6,440 nt of DNA from an uncultured Lachnospiraceae bacterium (GCA_934351705.1 CAKRJK010000083.1:1-6440); one strand, 5' to 3'. Positions 1 through 5,680 are shown, numbered from the stretch's first letter. Notes: a model not told the origin generated them from the sequence alone. A program made the numbers and translations.

Positions 1-899
1 TCGGTGTTGTCGGCGATAAATCCAAACTGGATACCTCGGCGATCAACAACGATCCTATGGTAGAAAAAATTGTTCCTATCACAGAAAGCTATAAACTGTC
101 CAACCGCAAATTTCATCCGGAACCGATGTCCTTTACCGTTGGAAATTCCGTCATCGGACCAAACAATATTGCGATCATGTCCGGTCCTTGTGCCGTAGAG
201 ACAGAGGAACAGCTTTTATCCATCGCCCATGCGGTCAAAAAATCTGGTGCCACCATTTTAAGAGGCGGTGCATACAAACCGCGTACTTCCCCTTACTCTT
301 TCCAGGGGCTTGAGGTGGAAGGCTTAAAGTATATGCAGACTGCCGCAAAAGAAACCGGACTCGCAACCATCTGTGAAGTAACAAGTGCCCACGCCGTGGA
401 ATCCGCCGAGAAGTATGTTTCCATGCTTCAGGTCGGTGCAAGAAATATGCAGAACTTTGAACTTTTAAAAGAGGTCGGCAAAACAGGCATGCCGGTTCTG
501 TTAAAGAGAGGTCTCGCCGCAACCATAGATGAATGGCTGAATGCCGCCGAATACATCATGGCTGCCGGAAATTCAAAAGTGGCTCTCTGCGAACGCGGTA
601 TCCGTACCTTTGAAACCGCAACCAGAAACACTTTGGATTTAAGTGCCGTGTGCGTATTAAAAGAAAAGACACACCTTCCAGTCATCGTGGATCCAAGCCA
701 CGCAACCGGTGTCCGTGCTTACGTGGAGCCTCTTGCTAAAGCTGCGATTGCCTGCGGTGCGGACGGATTGATGATCGAGGTTCATAACGATCCTGCCCAC
801 GCACTTTCCGACGGACCTCAGTCCTTAAACTTTGAGCAGTTTGACTCTGTTATGAGAAATCTGAAACCATACATTGCTCTATCAGGGAGGACACTGTAA
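1..899 (+). CDS. aroF: 3-deoxy-7-phosphoheptulonate (DAHP) synthase, 5'-truncated by the window edge
   Basis: Condenses phosphoenolpyruvate and erythrose 4-phosphate to DAHP, the first shikimate-pathway step, in the cytoplasm. The reading frame is open from base 3, giving 298 visible residues. The residues before the ATG at 57 (GVVGDKSKLD onward) look like the N-terminal ferredoxin-like regulatory domain of AroF/AroA(I-beta) enzymes, so that ATG is internal and the true start lies upstream. Counting from base 3, the TIM-barrel motifs are GPCAVE (61-66), KPRTSPYSFQG (92-102), GARNMQNFELL (145-155), LLKRG (166-170), VDPSHATG (229-236) and EVHNDP (259-264). Probable metal ligands are C63, H233, E259 and D270; their spacing matches my recollection of the Thermotoga enzyme, which would mean about 39 residues are missing. 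Its stop overlaps the tyrA start by one base (TAATG), so the two are almost certainly co-transcribed and translationally coupled. Identity is very secure; the exact start cannot be seen. Confidence 0.96.
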   Translation, partial: GVVGDKSKLDTSAINNDPMVEKIVPITESYKLSNRKFHPEPMSFTVGNSVIGPNNIAIMSGPCAVETEEQLLSIAHAVKKSGATILRGGAYKPRTSPYSFQGLEVEGLKYMQTAAKETGLATICEVTSAHAVESAEKYVSMLQVGARNMQNFELLKEVGKTGMPVLLKRGLAATIDEWLNAAEYIMAAGNSKVALCERGIRTFETATRNTLDLSAVCVLKEKTHLPVIVDPSHATGVRAYVEPLAKAAIACGADGLMIEVHNDPAHALSDGPQSLNFEQFDSVMRNLKPYIALSGRTL

Positions 900-1996
900 T
901 GTCATTTGATAAAATCGGTTTTATCGGACTCGGTCTGATTGGCGGCTCTATCGCACAGACGATCAAAAAATTGTATCCGGACGTAACCATAATCGCAACA
1001 GCCGGTCATTTGGAAACAATTACAGAGGCATATCAGGCAGGTATCCTTGCAAATGATACCTTGCTTTCTCTTGCCGATTTTTCAGATTGTGATTACATCT
1101 TTCTCTGCACACCGGTGCAAAAAAATATTGAATACTTAGAACAATTAAAACCTTTCATCTCCCCTTCCTGCATTATTACCGATGTCGGAAGCGTCAAGTC
1201 TGACATTCATGAGGCTGTCATTTCTCTTGGCATGGAAGAGCATTTTATCGGCGGACATCCTATGTGCGGTTCCGAGAAAACCGGATTTTCCAATGCCAAT
1301 GATCTGCTCCTTGAGAATGCTTACTATGTGATTACGCCAAGCGCCACCGCTCCGAAGGAGAAAGTTGCGGAGTTTGAAAACCTCGTTCGGTCTATGGGCT
1401 CGGTTCCTCTTATTATGGATTACCGCAAACATGATTATGCCACCGCTTCCATCAGCCATCTTCCGCATATCATTGCGGCAAGTCTGGTAAATCTGGTAAA
1501 AGATCTGGATGACGAAGACGAAACAATGCGCACCATCGCTGCTGGAGGATTTAAGGATATTACAAGAATTGCATCCTCCTCCCCTGTCATGTGGCAGCAA
1601 ATCTGTTTATCGAACAAAACACAGATTTTAAATCTGCTGGACAGCTATTGCTCCTCACTGGGAAATATCCGTAAGACGATTTCGGACTGTAACAAGGATG
1701 AAATTTTTTCCTTTTTTGAACGTGCAAAGGATTATCGGGATTCCATTAATATGCCGGCAAACGGTCCGCTCAAAAAATCTTATGTCGTTTACTGCGATTT
1801 AAGAGATGAAACGGGTGCAATCGCCACCATTGCAACCATTATGGCAAGCCACAATATCAATATCAAAAATATTGGAATTCTTCACAATCGTGAATTTGAA
1901 GAAGGCGCTCTGCAAATCGAATTTTACGAGGAATCCTCTTTGCAAAACGCAATACAATTACTCAAAGACAACCATTATCAGGTTTATGAACACTAA
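899..1996 (+). CDS. tyrA: Prephenate dehydrogenase with C-terminal ACT domain
   Basis: Oxidatively decarboxylates prephenate to 4-hydroxyphenylpyruvate with NAD(P)+, the committed step to tyrosine. The 365-residue protein starts with a Rossmann fold, GLGLIGGS at 10-17 (GxGxxG). It continues with TDVGSVK (94-100), the substrate-site [13 protein letters not shown] (118-130), SHLPH (186-190) and [10 protein letters not shown] (216-225), all typical of TyrA. Residues about 294-365 form an ACT domain ([19 protein letters not shown] region), the usual site of amino-acid feedback, presumably by tyrosine. The length fits ACT-bearing Firmicutes TyrA; there is no fused chorismate mutase. GGGAGG at 885-890, eight bases before the ATG and inside the end of aroF, supports the start. 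The gene shares TAATG with aroF. Its stop overlaps the stop of the opposing dtd gene, and no terminator separates them. Confidence 0.96.
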   Translation: MSFDKIGFIGLGLIGGSIAQTIKKLYPDVTIIATAGHLETITEAYQAGILANDTLLSLADFSDCDYIFLCTPVQKNIEYLEQLKPFISPSCIITDVGSVKSDIHEAVISLGMEEHFIGGHPMCGSEKTGFSNANDLLLENAYYVITPSATAPKEKVAEFENLVRSMGSVPLIMDYRKHDYATASISHLPHIIAASLVNLVKDLDDEDETMRTIAAGGFKDITRIASSSPVMWQQICLSNKTQILNLLDSYCSSLGNIRKTISDCNKDEIFSFFERAKDYRDSINMPANGPLKKSYVVYCDLRDETGAIATIATIMASHNINIKNIGILHNREFEEGALQIEFYEESSLQNAIQLLKDNHYQVYEH

Positions 1997-2442
1997 AACA
2001 ATTCGTTTGAATCAAGCATAACGGTAAACGGTCCGTTATTGACTAAGGAAACCTTCATATCCGCACCAAAGATTCCGGTCTCAACCGTAGGAACACTTTC
2101 TTTTGTCTTAGCGATAATATATTCGTAAAGCTCATTTGCAAGTTCCGGTTTTCCGGCTTTGATAAAGGATGGACGGTTTCCTTTTTTGCAGTCCGCATAC
2201 AATGTAAACTGTGATACCAGCAAAAGGCTTCCCTCCACATCCGACAATGACAGATTGGTTTTGCCGTTTTCATCTTCAAAAATACGAAGCCCTAACATCT
2301 TCTTTATCATTTTATCCGCAATCTCTTTTGTATCCTCCTGACTGATTCCGATCAACACTAAATATCCTTTGTTAATGGAGCCTGTCATATTGTCCTCTAC
2401 CGTCACTTTGGCACTGTCCACACATTGAATCAAAAATCTCAT
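1993..2442 (-). CDS. dtd: D-aminoacyl-tRNA deacylase
   Basis: Hydrolyses D-amino acids (and glycine from mischarged tRNA-Ala, as known for the family) from tRNA, acting as a chirality proofreader in the cytoplasm. The 149-residue length is normal for DTD. Diagnostic motifs are SQFTLYAD (77-84, with the catalytic-region T80) and NNGPFT (135-140), carrying the Gly-cisPro pair G137-P138 that excludes L-amino acids. [13 protein letters not shown] (21-33) is also typical. The start at 2442 is chosen because MRFLIQ matches the family N-terminus and AGGAGG lies just upstream at 2460-2455; the frame stays open to an ATG at 2535, but that extension runs through the promoter and is not family-like. In many DTDs the N-terminus reads QRV; here it is QCV (C7). 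It is transcribed alone, divergently from ttcA and convergently with tyrA. Confidence 0.95.
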   Translation of the reverse strand: MRFLIQCVDSAKVTVEDNMTGSINKGYLVLIGISQEDTKEIADKMIKKMLGLRIFEDENGKTNLSLSDVEGSLLLVSQFTLYADCKKGNRPSFIKAGKPELANELYEYIIAKTKESVPTVETGIFGADMKVSLVNNGPFTVMLDSNELF

Positions 2443-2454
2443 CTTATCTTTTCT

Positions 2455-2460
2455 CCTCCT
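2455..2460 (-). promoter_or_regulatory. Ribosome binding site of dtd
   Basis: AGGAGG read on the minus strand, 12 bases before the ATG at 2442 (the overlapping GGAG at 2456-2453 is 10 bases away). It fixes the dtd start at 2442 rather than the in-frame ATG at 2535. Confidence 0.75.
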
Positions 2461-2501
2461 GACCGGCTTTAAATGATCTAAAAACCCGTTTCTACTTTTC
2501 A

Positions 2502-2530
2502 TAGCAATTATACTGAATTTGTAGTATAAT
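2502..2530 (+). promoter_or_regulatory. Probable promoter for ttcA-xerS
   Basis: A perfect -10 TATAAT at 2525-2530 lies 27 bases before the ttcA ATG, so transcription would start near 2537 and AGGAGG at 2546-2551 would fall in a short leader. The -35 position at 17-base spacing (2502-2507, TAGCAA) matches only 3/6 and there is no TG extension, so the promoter may be weak or need an activator. It overlaps the dtd promoter almost completely. Confidence 0.5.
2507..2530. repeat. 8-bp inverted repeat in the dtd/ttcA intergenic region
   Basis: ATTATACT (2507-2514) and AGTATAAT (2523-2530) are perfect reverse complements separated by eight bases (GAATTTGT). Each arm contains a -10 hexamer, one per strand, which is enough to explain the symmetry. 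A bound regulator could also use it, but nothing proves that. Confidence 0.6.
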
Positions 2531-2535
2531 GTCAC
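2507..2535 (-). promoter_or_regulatory. Sigma-A-type promoter for dtd
   Basis: On the minus strand, a -35 GTGACA (2535-2530; 5/6 to TTGACA) is followed after exactly 17 bases by a -10 TATAAT (2512-2507; 6/6). Transcription would begin near 2500, leaving a leader of about 58 bases with the AGGAGG site. The -35 shares base 2530 with the -10 proposed for ttcA on the other strand. Confidence 0.7.
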
Positions 2536-2557
2536 TAGATTTTTCAGGAGGAAACGT

Positions 2558-3319
2558 ATGAAATTACAACAACTGCTAAGCTATACCCGAAAGGCAGTCG
2601 ACGACTATCAAATGATCGAACAGGGTGATAAAATTGCCATCGGTATCTCCGGCGGAAAGGACAGCCTGACATTACTGTATGCCCTAAAAGGCTTACAGCG
2701 TTTTTATCCCCGGCATTTTGACTTAATTGCCATTACGGTCGATTTGGGATTTGAAGGATTCGACCTGACTCCGATCACCGCTCTGTGTAAAGAGCTTGAC
2801 GTTCCTTATCACATTGTAAAAACCGACATCGCACCGATTATTTTTGATGCACGCAAGGAGAGCAATCCCTGCTCCCTATGTGCAAAAATGCGAAAGGGTG
2901 CATTGAACAATGCCATCAAAGAGCTTGGCTGCAACAAAGTGGCGTATGCGCATCATCGGGATGACATCATAGAAACCATGCTCTTATCACTGATATTTGA
3001 GGGACGTTTTTACTCTTTTTCTCCCAAAACCTATCTTGACCGAATGGATTTGACCGTCATCCGTCCCATCATGTATGTGCCGGAAGTGGATGTCATCGGC
3101 TTTAAAAACAAATATGATCTGCCGATCTGTAAAAATCCATGTCCTGCTGACGGGGCAACCAAAAGAGAATATGCAAAAAATCTTTTGCGTCAGCTCAATC
3201 TTGACCATCCCGGTGCAAAAGACCGTATGTTTCATGCCATTGTAAACGGTGATATTCCCGGCTGGCCGACAAAGGAGGACTCTCATGAAAGAACGAGCAT
3301 ACCACGAAAAAGTCAATAA
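2558..3319 (+). CDS. ttcA: TtcA-family tRNA 2-thiocytidine biosynthesis protein (PP-loop ATPase)
   Basis: Members adenylate the target base with ATP and transfer sulfur, making 2-thiocytidine at tRNA position 32 in characterised TtcA proteins. The 253-residue protein has the PP-loop SGGKDS (31-36), then PCSLC (C105 and C108), [10 protein letters not shown] (131-140) and NPCP (C195). C105, C108 and C195 fit the three iron-sulfur cluster cysteines of TtcA; the 87-residue gap from the CxxC to the third cysteine is close to that of the E. coli enzyme as I recall it. It is shorter than proteobacterial TtcA (about 310), as in many Firmicutes homologues. AGGAGG at 2546-2551, six bases before the ATG, supports the start. 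The last 11 codons overlap the downstream recombinase gene. TilS, the other common PP-loop tRNA enzyme, is less likely because of the cysteines and the HHRDD motif. Confidence 0.88.
   Translation: MKLQQLLSYTRKAVDDYQMIEQGDKIAIGISGGKDSLTLLYALKGLQRFYPRHFDLIAITVDLGFEGFDLTPITALCKELDVPYHIVKTDIAPIIFDARKESNPCSLCAKMRKGALNNAIKELGCNKVAYAHHRDDIIETMLLSLIFEGRFYSFSPKTYLDRMDLTVIRPIMYVPEVDVIGFKNKYDLPICKNPCPADGATKREYAKNLLRQLNLDHPGAKDRMFHAIVNGDIPGWPTKEDSHERTSIPRKSQ
3271..3278 (+). promoter_or_regulatory. Ribosome binding site of the xerS-like gene, inside ttcA
   Basis: AAAGGAGG lies six bases before the ATG at 3285, within the closing codons of ttcA. It decides the start at 3285 over the in-frame ATG at 3249, which has no comparable site. 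Confidence 0.85.
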
Positions 3320-4334
3320 ACAGAATCAATTACATCTGCGGGAATTGTTAGAAAATCTCCCGCTCTTTTGCAAGCAGTTTTTTATCGGCATCGAGTCTAC
3401 AACCGCCTCAAGAACTCGGATCGCTTACGCCTATGATCTAGGAATCTTTTTTGATTATATCCATGAGACAAACCCAATCTACGCAAAAATGGAAATCCAT
3501 GATTTTCCGGTAGAAATGTTAGACAAAATCACTCCTATGGATATTGAGGAATATTTGAATTATTTAAAATATTATGTGAAAGACGGTGTGGAACACTTTA
3601 ACGACGAGAGCAGCCTGAAGCGAAAACTCTCCTCTTTAAAGAGTTTTTATAATTATTTTTACCGCAACGAACTCATTGAAAAAAATCCTGCTTCTATCGT
3701 TAAAATCCCAAAACTGCACGAAAAAAATATTGTGCGTCTGGACGTAGACGAAGTTGCTATTTTACTGGATGAAGTAGAATCCGGGGAGAAACTGACAAAG
3801 CGCCAGCAGGCATATCACGAAAAGACAAAAGTGCGTGACCTTGCCATACTCACTTTAATGCTCGGAACGGGAATCCGCGTATCGGAATGTGTCGGTCTTG
3901 ATATAAATGATGTGGATTTTAAAAATAACGGTATTAAGATTCACCGCAAAGGCGGTCAGGAAGTGATTGTATACTTTGGAGATGAGGTACGTGATGCTCT
4001 TTCCGATTATATGGAATTACGTGAGCAGATAGCTGCCTGCGAGGGACACACCAACGCGTTATTTCTTTCCTTACAGAACAAACGCTTATCTGTCCGCTCG
4101 GTGGAGAATCTGGTAAAAAAATATTCAAAACTGGTAACCAATTTAAAAAACATTACCCCGCATAAACTGCGCAGCACCTATGGAACAAATCTTTACCGCG
4201 AAACCGGAGACATCTATCTTGTCGCAGATGTTCTCGGTCACAAGGATGTCAACACAACGAAAAAACATTATGCTGCATTAGAGGACGAACGCCGGAGAAA
4301 GGCTGCAAAATATGTTCACCTCAGAAAAGACTAA
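3285..4334 (+). CDS. xerS: Tyrosine recombinase, XerS-like
   Basis: A site-specific recombinase, probably resolving chromosome dimers at a dif-type site. The 349-residue protein has an N-terminal core-binding (SAM-like) domain at about 25-140 and a catalytic domain at about 150-345. All catalytic residues are visible: R198 (GIRVSE), K222 (HRKGG), H293 and R296 (HKLR), H319 (LGHKD) and nucleophile Y329 (HYA). Length, the segment ahead of VRDLAILTLMLGTGIRVSE with LTKRQQAYHEKTK (170-182), and TPHKLRSTYG resemble the single-recombinase XerS of streptococci and lactococci more than the shorter XerC or XerD (about 300 residues). The start is set by AAAGGAGG at 3271-3278. It overlaps ttcA by 35 bases, so the two are likely co-transcribed. 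No excisionase, att repeat or other phage gene is nearby, so a housekeeping Xer is more likely than an integrase. XerC-like naming remains possible. Confidence 0.85.
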   Translation: MKERAYHEKVNKQNQLHLRELLENLPLFCKQFFIGIESTTASRTRIAYAYDLGIFFDYIHETNPIYAKMEIHDFPVEMLDKITPMDIEEYLNYLKYYVKDGVEHFNDESSLKRKLSSLKSFYNYFYRNELIEKNPASIVKIPKLHEKNIVRLDVDEVAILLDEVESGEKLTKRQQAYHEKTKVRDLAILTLMLGTGIRVSECVGLDINDVDFKNNGIKIHRKGGQEVIVYFGDEVRDALSDYMELREQIAACEGHTNALFLSLQNKRLSVRSVENLVKKYSKLVTNLKNITPHKLRSTYGTNLYRETGDIYLVADVLGHKDVNTTKKHYAALEDERRRKAAKYVHLRKD

Positions 4335-4366
4335 GAATCCGTCAATCGACGGATTCTATTTTTCTT
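4334..4366 (+). terminator. Intrinsic terminator after the xerS-like gene, possibly bidirectional
   Basis: A perfect 10-bp stem, AGAATCCGTC (4334-4343) with GACGGATTCT (4348-4357), closes a four-base loop and is followed by ATTTTTCTT. It begins on the last base of the recombinase stop codon. On the minus strand the same hairpin is followed by TAGTCTTTTC, a weaker T-rich tail, so it may also stop plsC transcripts. The plsC stop codon (4358-4356) lies in the stem. Confidence 0.88.
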
Positions 4367-5075
4367 GAAGCTGTTCTTTGATGACACTCTCGATTCTACC
4401 CTTTACCAAAGCAGCAACCTCCTGCGTCTTCATATCTTTATACTCATCATATGAAATCGGTTCTAAATAATGAACCTGTGTCTTTACTTTCTTTACAGAC
4501 AGACTGTTAAACGGTTTATACGAATCGATCAATGCAACCGGTACGATCGGCACCTTTGCTTTCATTGCAGATTTGAAACTGCCTGCCTTGAACTCTTTTA
4601 CATTATTGCGATTATGGTCATAACCGCCCTCCGGAAACAGGATGAAACGTCTGCCCTCTTCTGCCTCTTTGGACACTTCGATAATAATCTTCATCGCCTG
4701 GCGGACATCCCGGATATCCATTCGTTTTCCACCGAGCAGATCTACAATCTCCTTCACCAGAATACCGTTGGACTTATTTTTGTCCATCACCAGACTGCAC
4801 GGCTTCTCATGTGTAATGATAATTCCTAATGCATCATACTTGCCCTGATGATTCGGATACATCACATATCCTCCCTCTTTCGGAAGGTTCTCCACACCAA
4901 ATGCCTCTGTGGTGATATGCGCTGATTTCTTTACAAGGCTCACCATATAGGTCACCATCCGGTAGCGTTGCTCTTCCGTGTATTTCTCCGGGTGCTTTGC
5001 CATATAACGCATACGCGGTATCACATACGGCGCTCTGAAAATATTCATAAAAATTACATATAAAAAACGAAACAT
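4356..5075 (-). CDS. plsC: 1-acyl-sn-glycerol-3-phosphate acyltransferase (PlsC/LPLAT family)
   Basis: Transfers an acyl chain to lysophosphatidic acid to make phosphatidic acid at the inner face of the membrane. The 239-residue protein has the acyltransferase motif NHQGKYD (75-81; H76-x4-D81), the phosphate-binding FPEGG (147-151), and FKAGSFKSAMKAKVPIVPVAL (162-182), the usual block IV region. Residues 1-20 are hydrophobic with aromatic residues and probably associate with the membrane. Motif III is FPEGGYDHN instead of the commoner FPEGTRS, so the exact acyl acceptor is less certain. AGGAG at 5089-5085, nine bases before the ATG, supports the start. The gene ends inside the terminator hairpin shared with the xerS-like gene. 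It lies 86 bases downstream of the LysM gene on the same strand with no clear terminator between, so it may be read from its own promoter and from the LysM promoter. Confidence 0.9.
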   Translation of the reverse strand: MFRFLYVIFMNIFRAPYVIPRMRYMAKHPEKYTEEQRYRMVTYMVSLVKKSAHITTEAFGVENLPKEGGYVMYPNHQGKYDALGIIITHEKPCSLVMDKNKSNGILVKEIVDLLGGKRMDIRDVRQAMKIIIEVSKEAEEGRRFILFPEGGYDHNRNNVKEFKAGSFKSAMKAKVPIVPVALIDSYKPFNSLSVKKVKTQVHYLEPISYDEYKDMKTQEVAALVKGRIESVIKEQLQEK

Positions 5076-5096
5076 ACTTCTTCTCTCCTAAATTGT

Positions 5097-5126
5097 ATTA
5101 TAGCACATTCCGTTTCAAAACTTCAA
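5097..5126 (-). promoter_or_regulatory. Candidate promoter for plsC
   Basis: On the minus strand TATAAT (5102-5097, 6/6) is preceded, after 18 bases, by TTGAAG (5126-5121, 4/6). Transcription would start near 5090, immediately before the AGGAG site at 5089-5085, giving a leader of only about 15 bases. The sequence match is fair; the unusually short leader lowers confidence. Confidence 0.5.
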
Positions 5127-5161
5127 CTGCCTTTGACTCAATTTGCCCTGTGGGGTTCTGT

Positions 5162-5557
5162 CTACAAATTCTCTGTCTCATAATAAGGTACTACGAGATA
5201 TTCCCCCGCATGAATCTCGTCTTCTCCGATATGATTCAACGCAATCACTTCCTCTATAAAGGATTGTCTGCTCTCATACATATCTCCCATATACCGGTCC
5301 GCAATTTTCCAGAGAGAGTCGCCCTCTTCTACTCTGATACTTGTATAACACTTGTATCCCTGTGTCTCATCGGATGCCTGGGATGTTCTGCTTCCTATGA
5401 AAGAACTTCCCAGCAATACTCCGCCTAACAATACCATGACTGTGATTGCTGTCAGTACTACTCTCTGATTCACGGTTCTTATCCCGGCATTGTGTTTGTT
5501 TCTTCCTTTATATGTTCTGTTTTTGGTATTCGTTCTTTGATAATCTCCGTGTCTCAT
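5162..5557 (-). CDS. Membrane-anchored LysM-domain protein, YneA-like candidate SOS division inhibitor
   Basis: The 131-residue protein has a short, strongly basic N-terminus (about 1-32, rich in R, K and N), one hydrophobic segment at about 33-53 (VVLTAITVMVLLGGVLLGSSF), and an extracellular LysM domain from about 71 to 126 (YTSIRVEEGDSLWKIADRY onward, ending AGEYLVVPYY). The layout is an N-in, C-out single-pass protein that could bind peptidoglycan. AGGAGG at 5570-5565, seven bases before the ATG, fixes the start; the frame is open to an ATG at 5764, but that extension runs through the promoter and operators. It is divergent from lexA and has a consensus promoter covered by LexA-type sites. 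In Bacillus, YneA (small, one membrane segment, LysM, divergent from lexA) blocks division during the SOS response. The same role here is inference from architecture and position. A general cell-wall LysM protein is the alternative. Confidence 0.85.
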   Translation of the reverse strand: MRHGDYQRTNTKNRTYKGRNKHNAGIRTVNQRVVLTAITVMVLLGGVLLGSSFIGSRTSQASDETQGYKCYTSIRVEEGDSLWKIADRYMGDMYESRQSFIEEVIALNHIGEDEIHAGEYLVVPYYETENL

Positions 5558-5564
5558 CTCACAG

Positions 5565-5570
5565 CCTCCT
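5565..5570 (-). promoter_or_regulatory. Ribosome binding site of the LysM gene
   Basis: AGGAGG on the minus strand, seven bases before the ATG at 5557. It selects the 131-residue product over the 200-residue in-frame extension. Confidence 0.85.
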
Positions 5571-5580
5571 TCGTTATGCA

Positions 5581-5594
5581 CAAACGTACGTTGC
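5581..5594. promoter_or_regulatory. Possible LexA box 0 (CAAACGTACGTTGC)
   Basis: The core AACGTACGTT is a perfect 10-bp palindrome, and the 14-mer matches 12 of 14 positions of the Bacillus consensus CGAACRNRYGTTYC. It abuts box 1, sharing base 5594, and would lie in the LysM gene leader. Both outer bases that complete CGAAC and GTTCG differ, so binding is uncertain. Confidence 0.45.
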
Positions 5595-5607
5595 GAACAA
5601 TTGTTCT
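5594..5607. promoter_or_regulatory. LexA box 1 (CGAACAATTGTTCT)
   Basis: The core GAACAATTGTTC is a perfect 12-bp palindrome of the GAAC-N4-GTTC type bound by Gram-positive LexA. It lies immediately downstream of the predicted LysM transcription start, where a bound repressor would block initiation or clearance. Confidence 0.85.
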
Positions 5608-5615
5608 TTTTCTTT

Positions 5616-5644
5616 ATTATACGCACCGAACAGCTGTTTGTCAA
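5616..5644 (-). promoter_or_regulatory. Perfect consensus sigma-A promoter of the LysM gene
   Basis: On the minus strand TTGACA (5644-5639) and TATAAT (5621-5616) are both exact and separated by exactly 17 bases. Transcription should begin near 5609, leaving a leader of about 52 bases before the ATG at 5557. A LexA-type palindrome (5627-5640) lies in the spacer and touches the -35, and another (5594-5607) lies just after the start point. Confidence 0.85.
5627..5640. promoter_or_regulatory. LexA box 2 (CGAACAGCTGTTTG)
   Basis: AACAGCTGTT is a perfect palindrome within CGAAC-N4-GTTTG, matching 12 of 14 consensus positions. It covers the spacer of the LysM promoter and reaches its -35. Its centre is 33 bp, about three helical turns, from that of box 1. 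Confidence 0.82.
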
Positions 5645-5653
5645 CATCTTTTT

Positions 5654-5667
5654 CGAACAAATTTTCG
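5654..5667. promoter_or_regulatory. Degenerate LexA box 3 (CGAACAAATTTTCG)
   Basis: The left half-site CGAAC is intact; the right half reads TTTCG instead of GTTCG. It lies between the two divergent promoters, upstream of the lexA -35, and shares base 5667 with box 4. Confidence 0.5.
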
Positions 5668-5680
5668 GAATGTTTGTTTG
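5667..5680. promoter_or_regulatory. Degenerate LexA box 4 (GGAATGTTTGTTTG)
   Basis: It matches only 10 of 14 consensus positions but keeps the GTTTG half-site and overlaps the proposed lexA -35 (5678-5683). As the site closest to the lexA promoter it could provide weak autorepression, perhaps together with box 3. Confidence 0.35.

Noticed and set aside
235..685. Minus-strand reading frames opposite aroF (and similar ones opposite tyrA, ttcA, xerS, plsC and lexA)
   Set aside because: They lie wholly within well-supported genes, lack ribosome binding sites that stand out, and have no recognisable motifs.
57..899. aroF starting at the ATG at 57
   Set aside because: The frame is open to the window edge and the residues before the ATG are family-like (GVVGDKSKLD), so the ATG is internal and the gene is truncated by the window.
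2507..2530. The 8-bp inverted repeat as a Xer recombination site
   Set aside because: Both arms are explained by opposed -10 boxes and do not resemble known dif arms.
2443..2535. DTD starting at the ATG at 2535
   Set aside because: That start lies within the -35 of the predicted promoter, and the family N-terminus begins at MRFLIQ.
3249..4334. The recombinase as part of a prophage or integrative element
   Set aside because: It sits in an operon with a tRNA-modification gene, between housekeeping genes, with no att repeats, tRNA gene, excisionase or phage genes.
4360..4370. TTTTCTTGAAG resembling one arm of the streptococcal XerS recombination site, next to the recombinase gene
   Set aside because: The other arm and central region do not match (about 8 of 20 positions by eye against the site as I remember it). 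The bases are already explained by the terminator T tract and the plsC end.
5145..5155. Small CCC-TGT-GGG hairpin as a terminator for the LysM gene
   Set aside because: The stem is only three or four base pairs and has no T tract on the minus strand.
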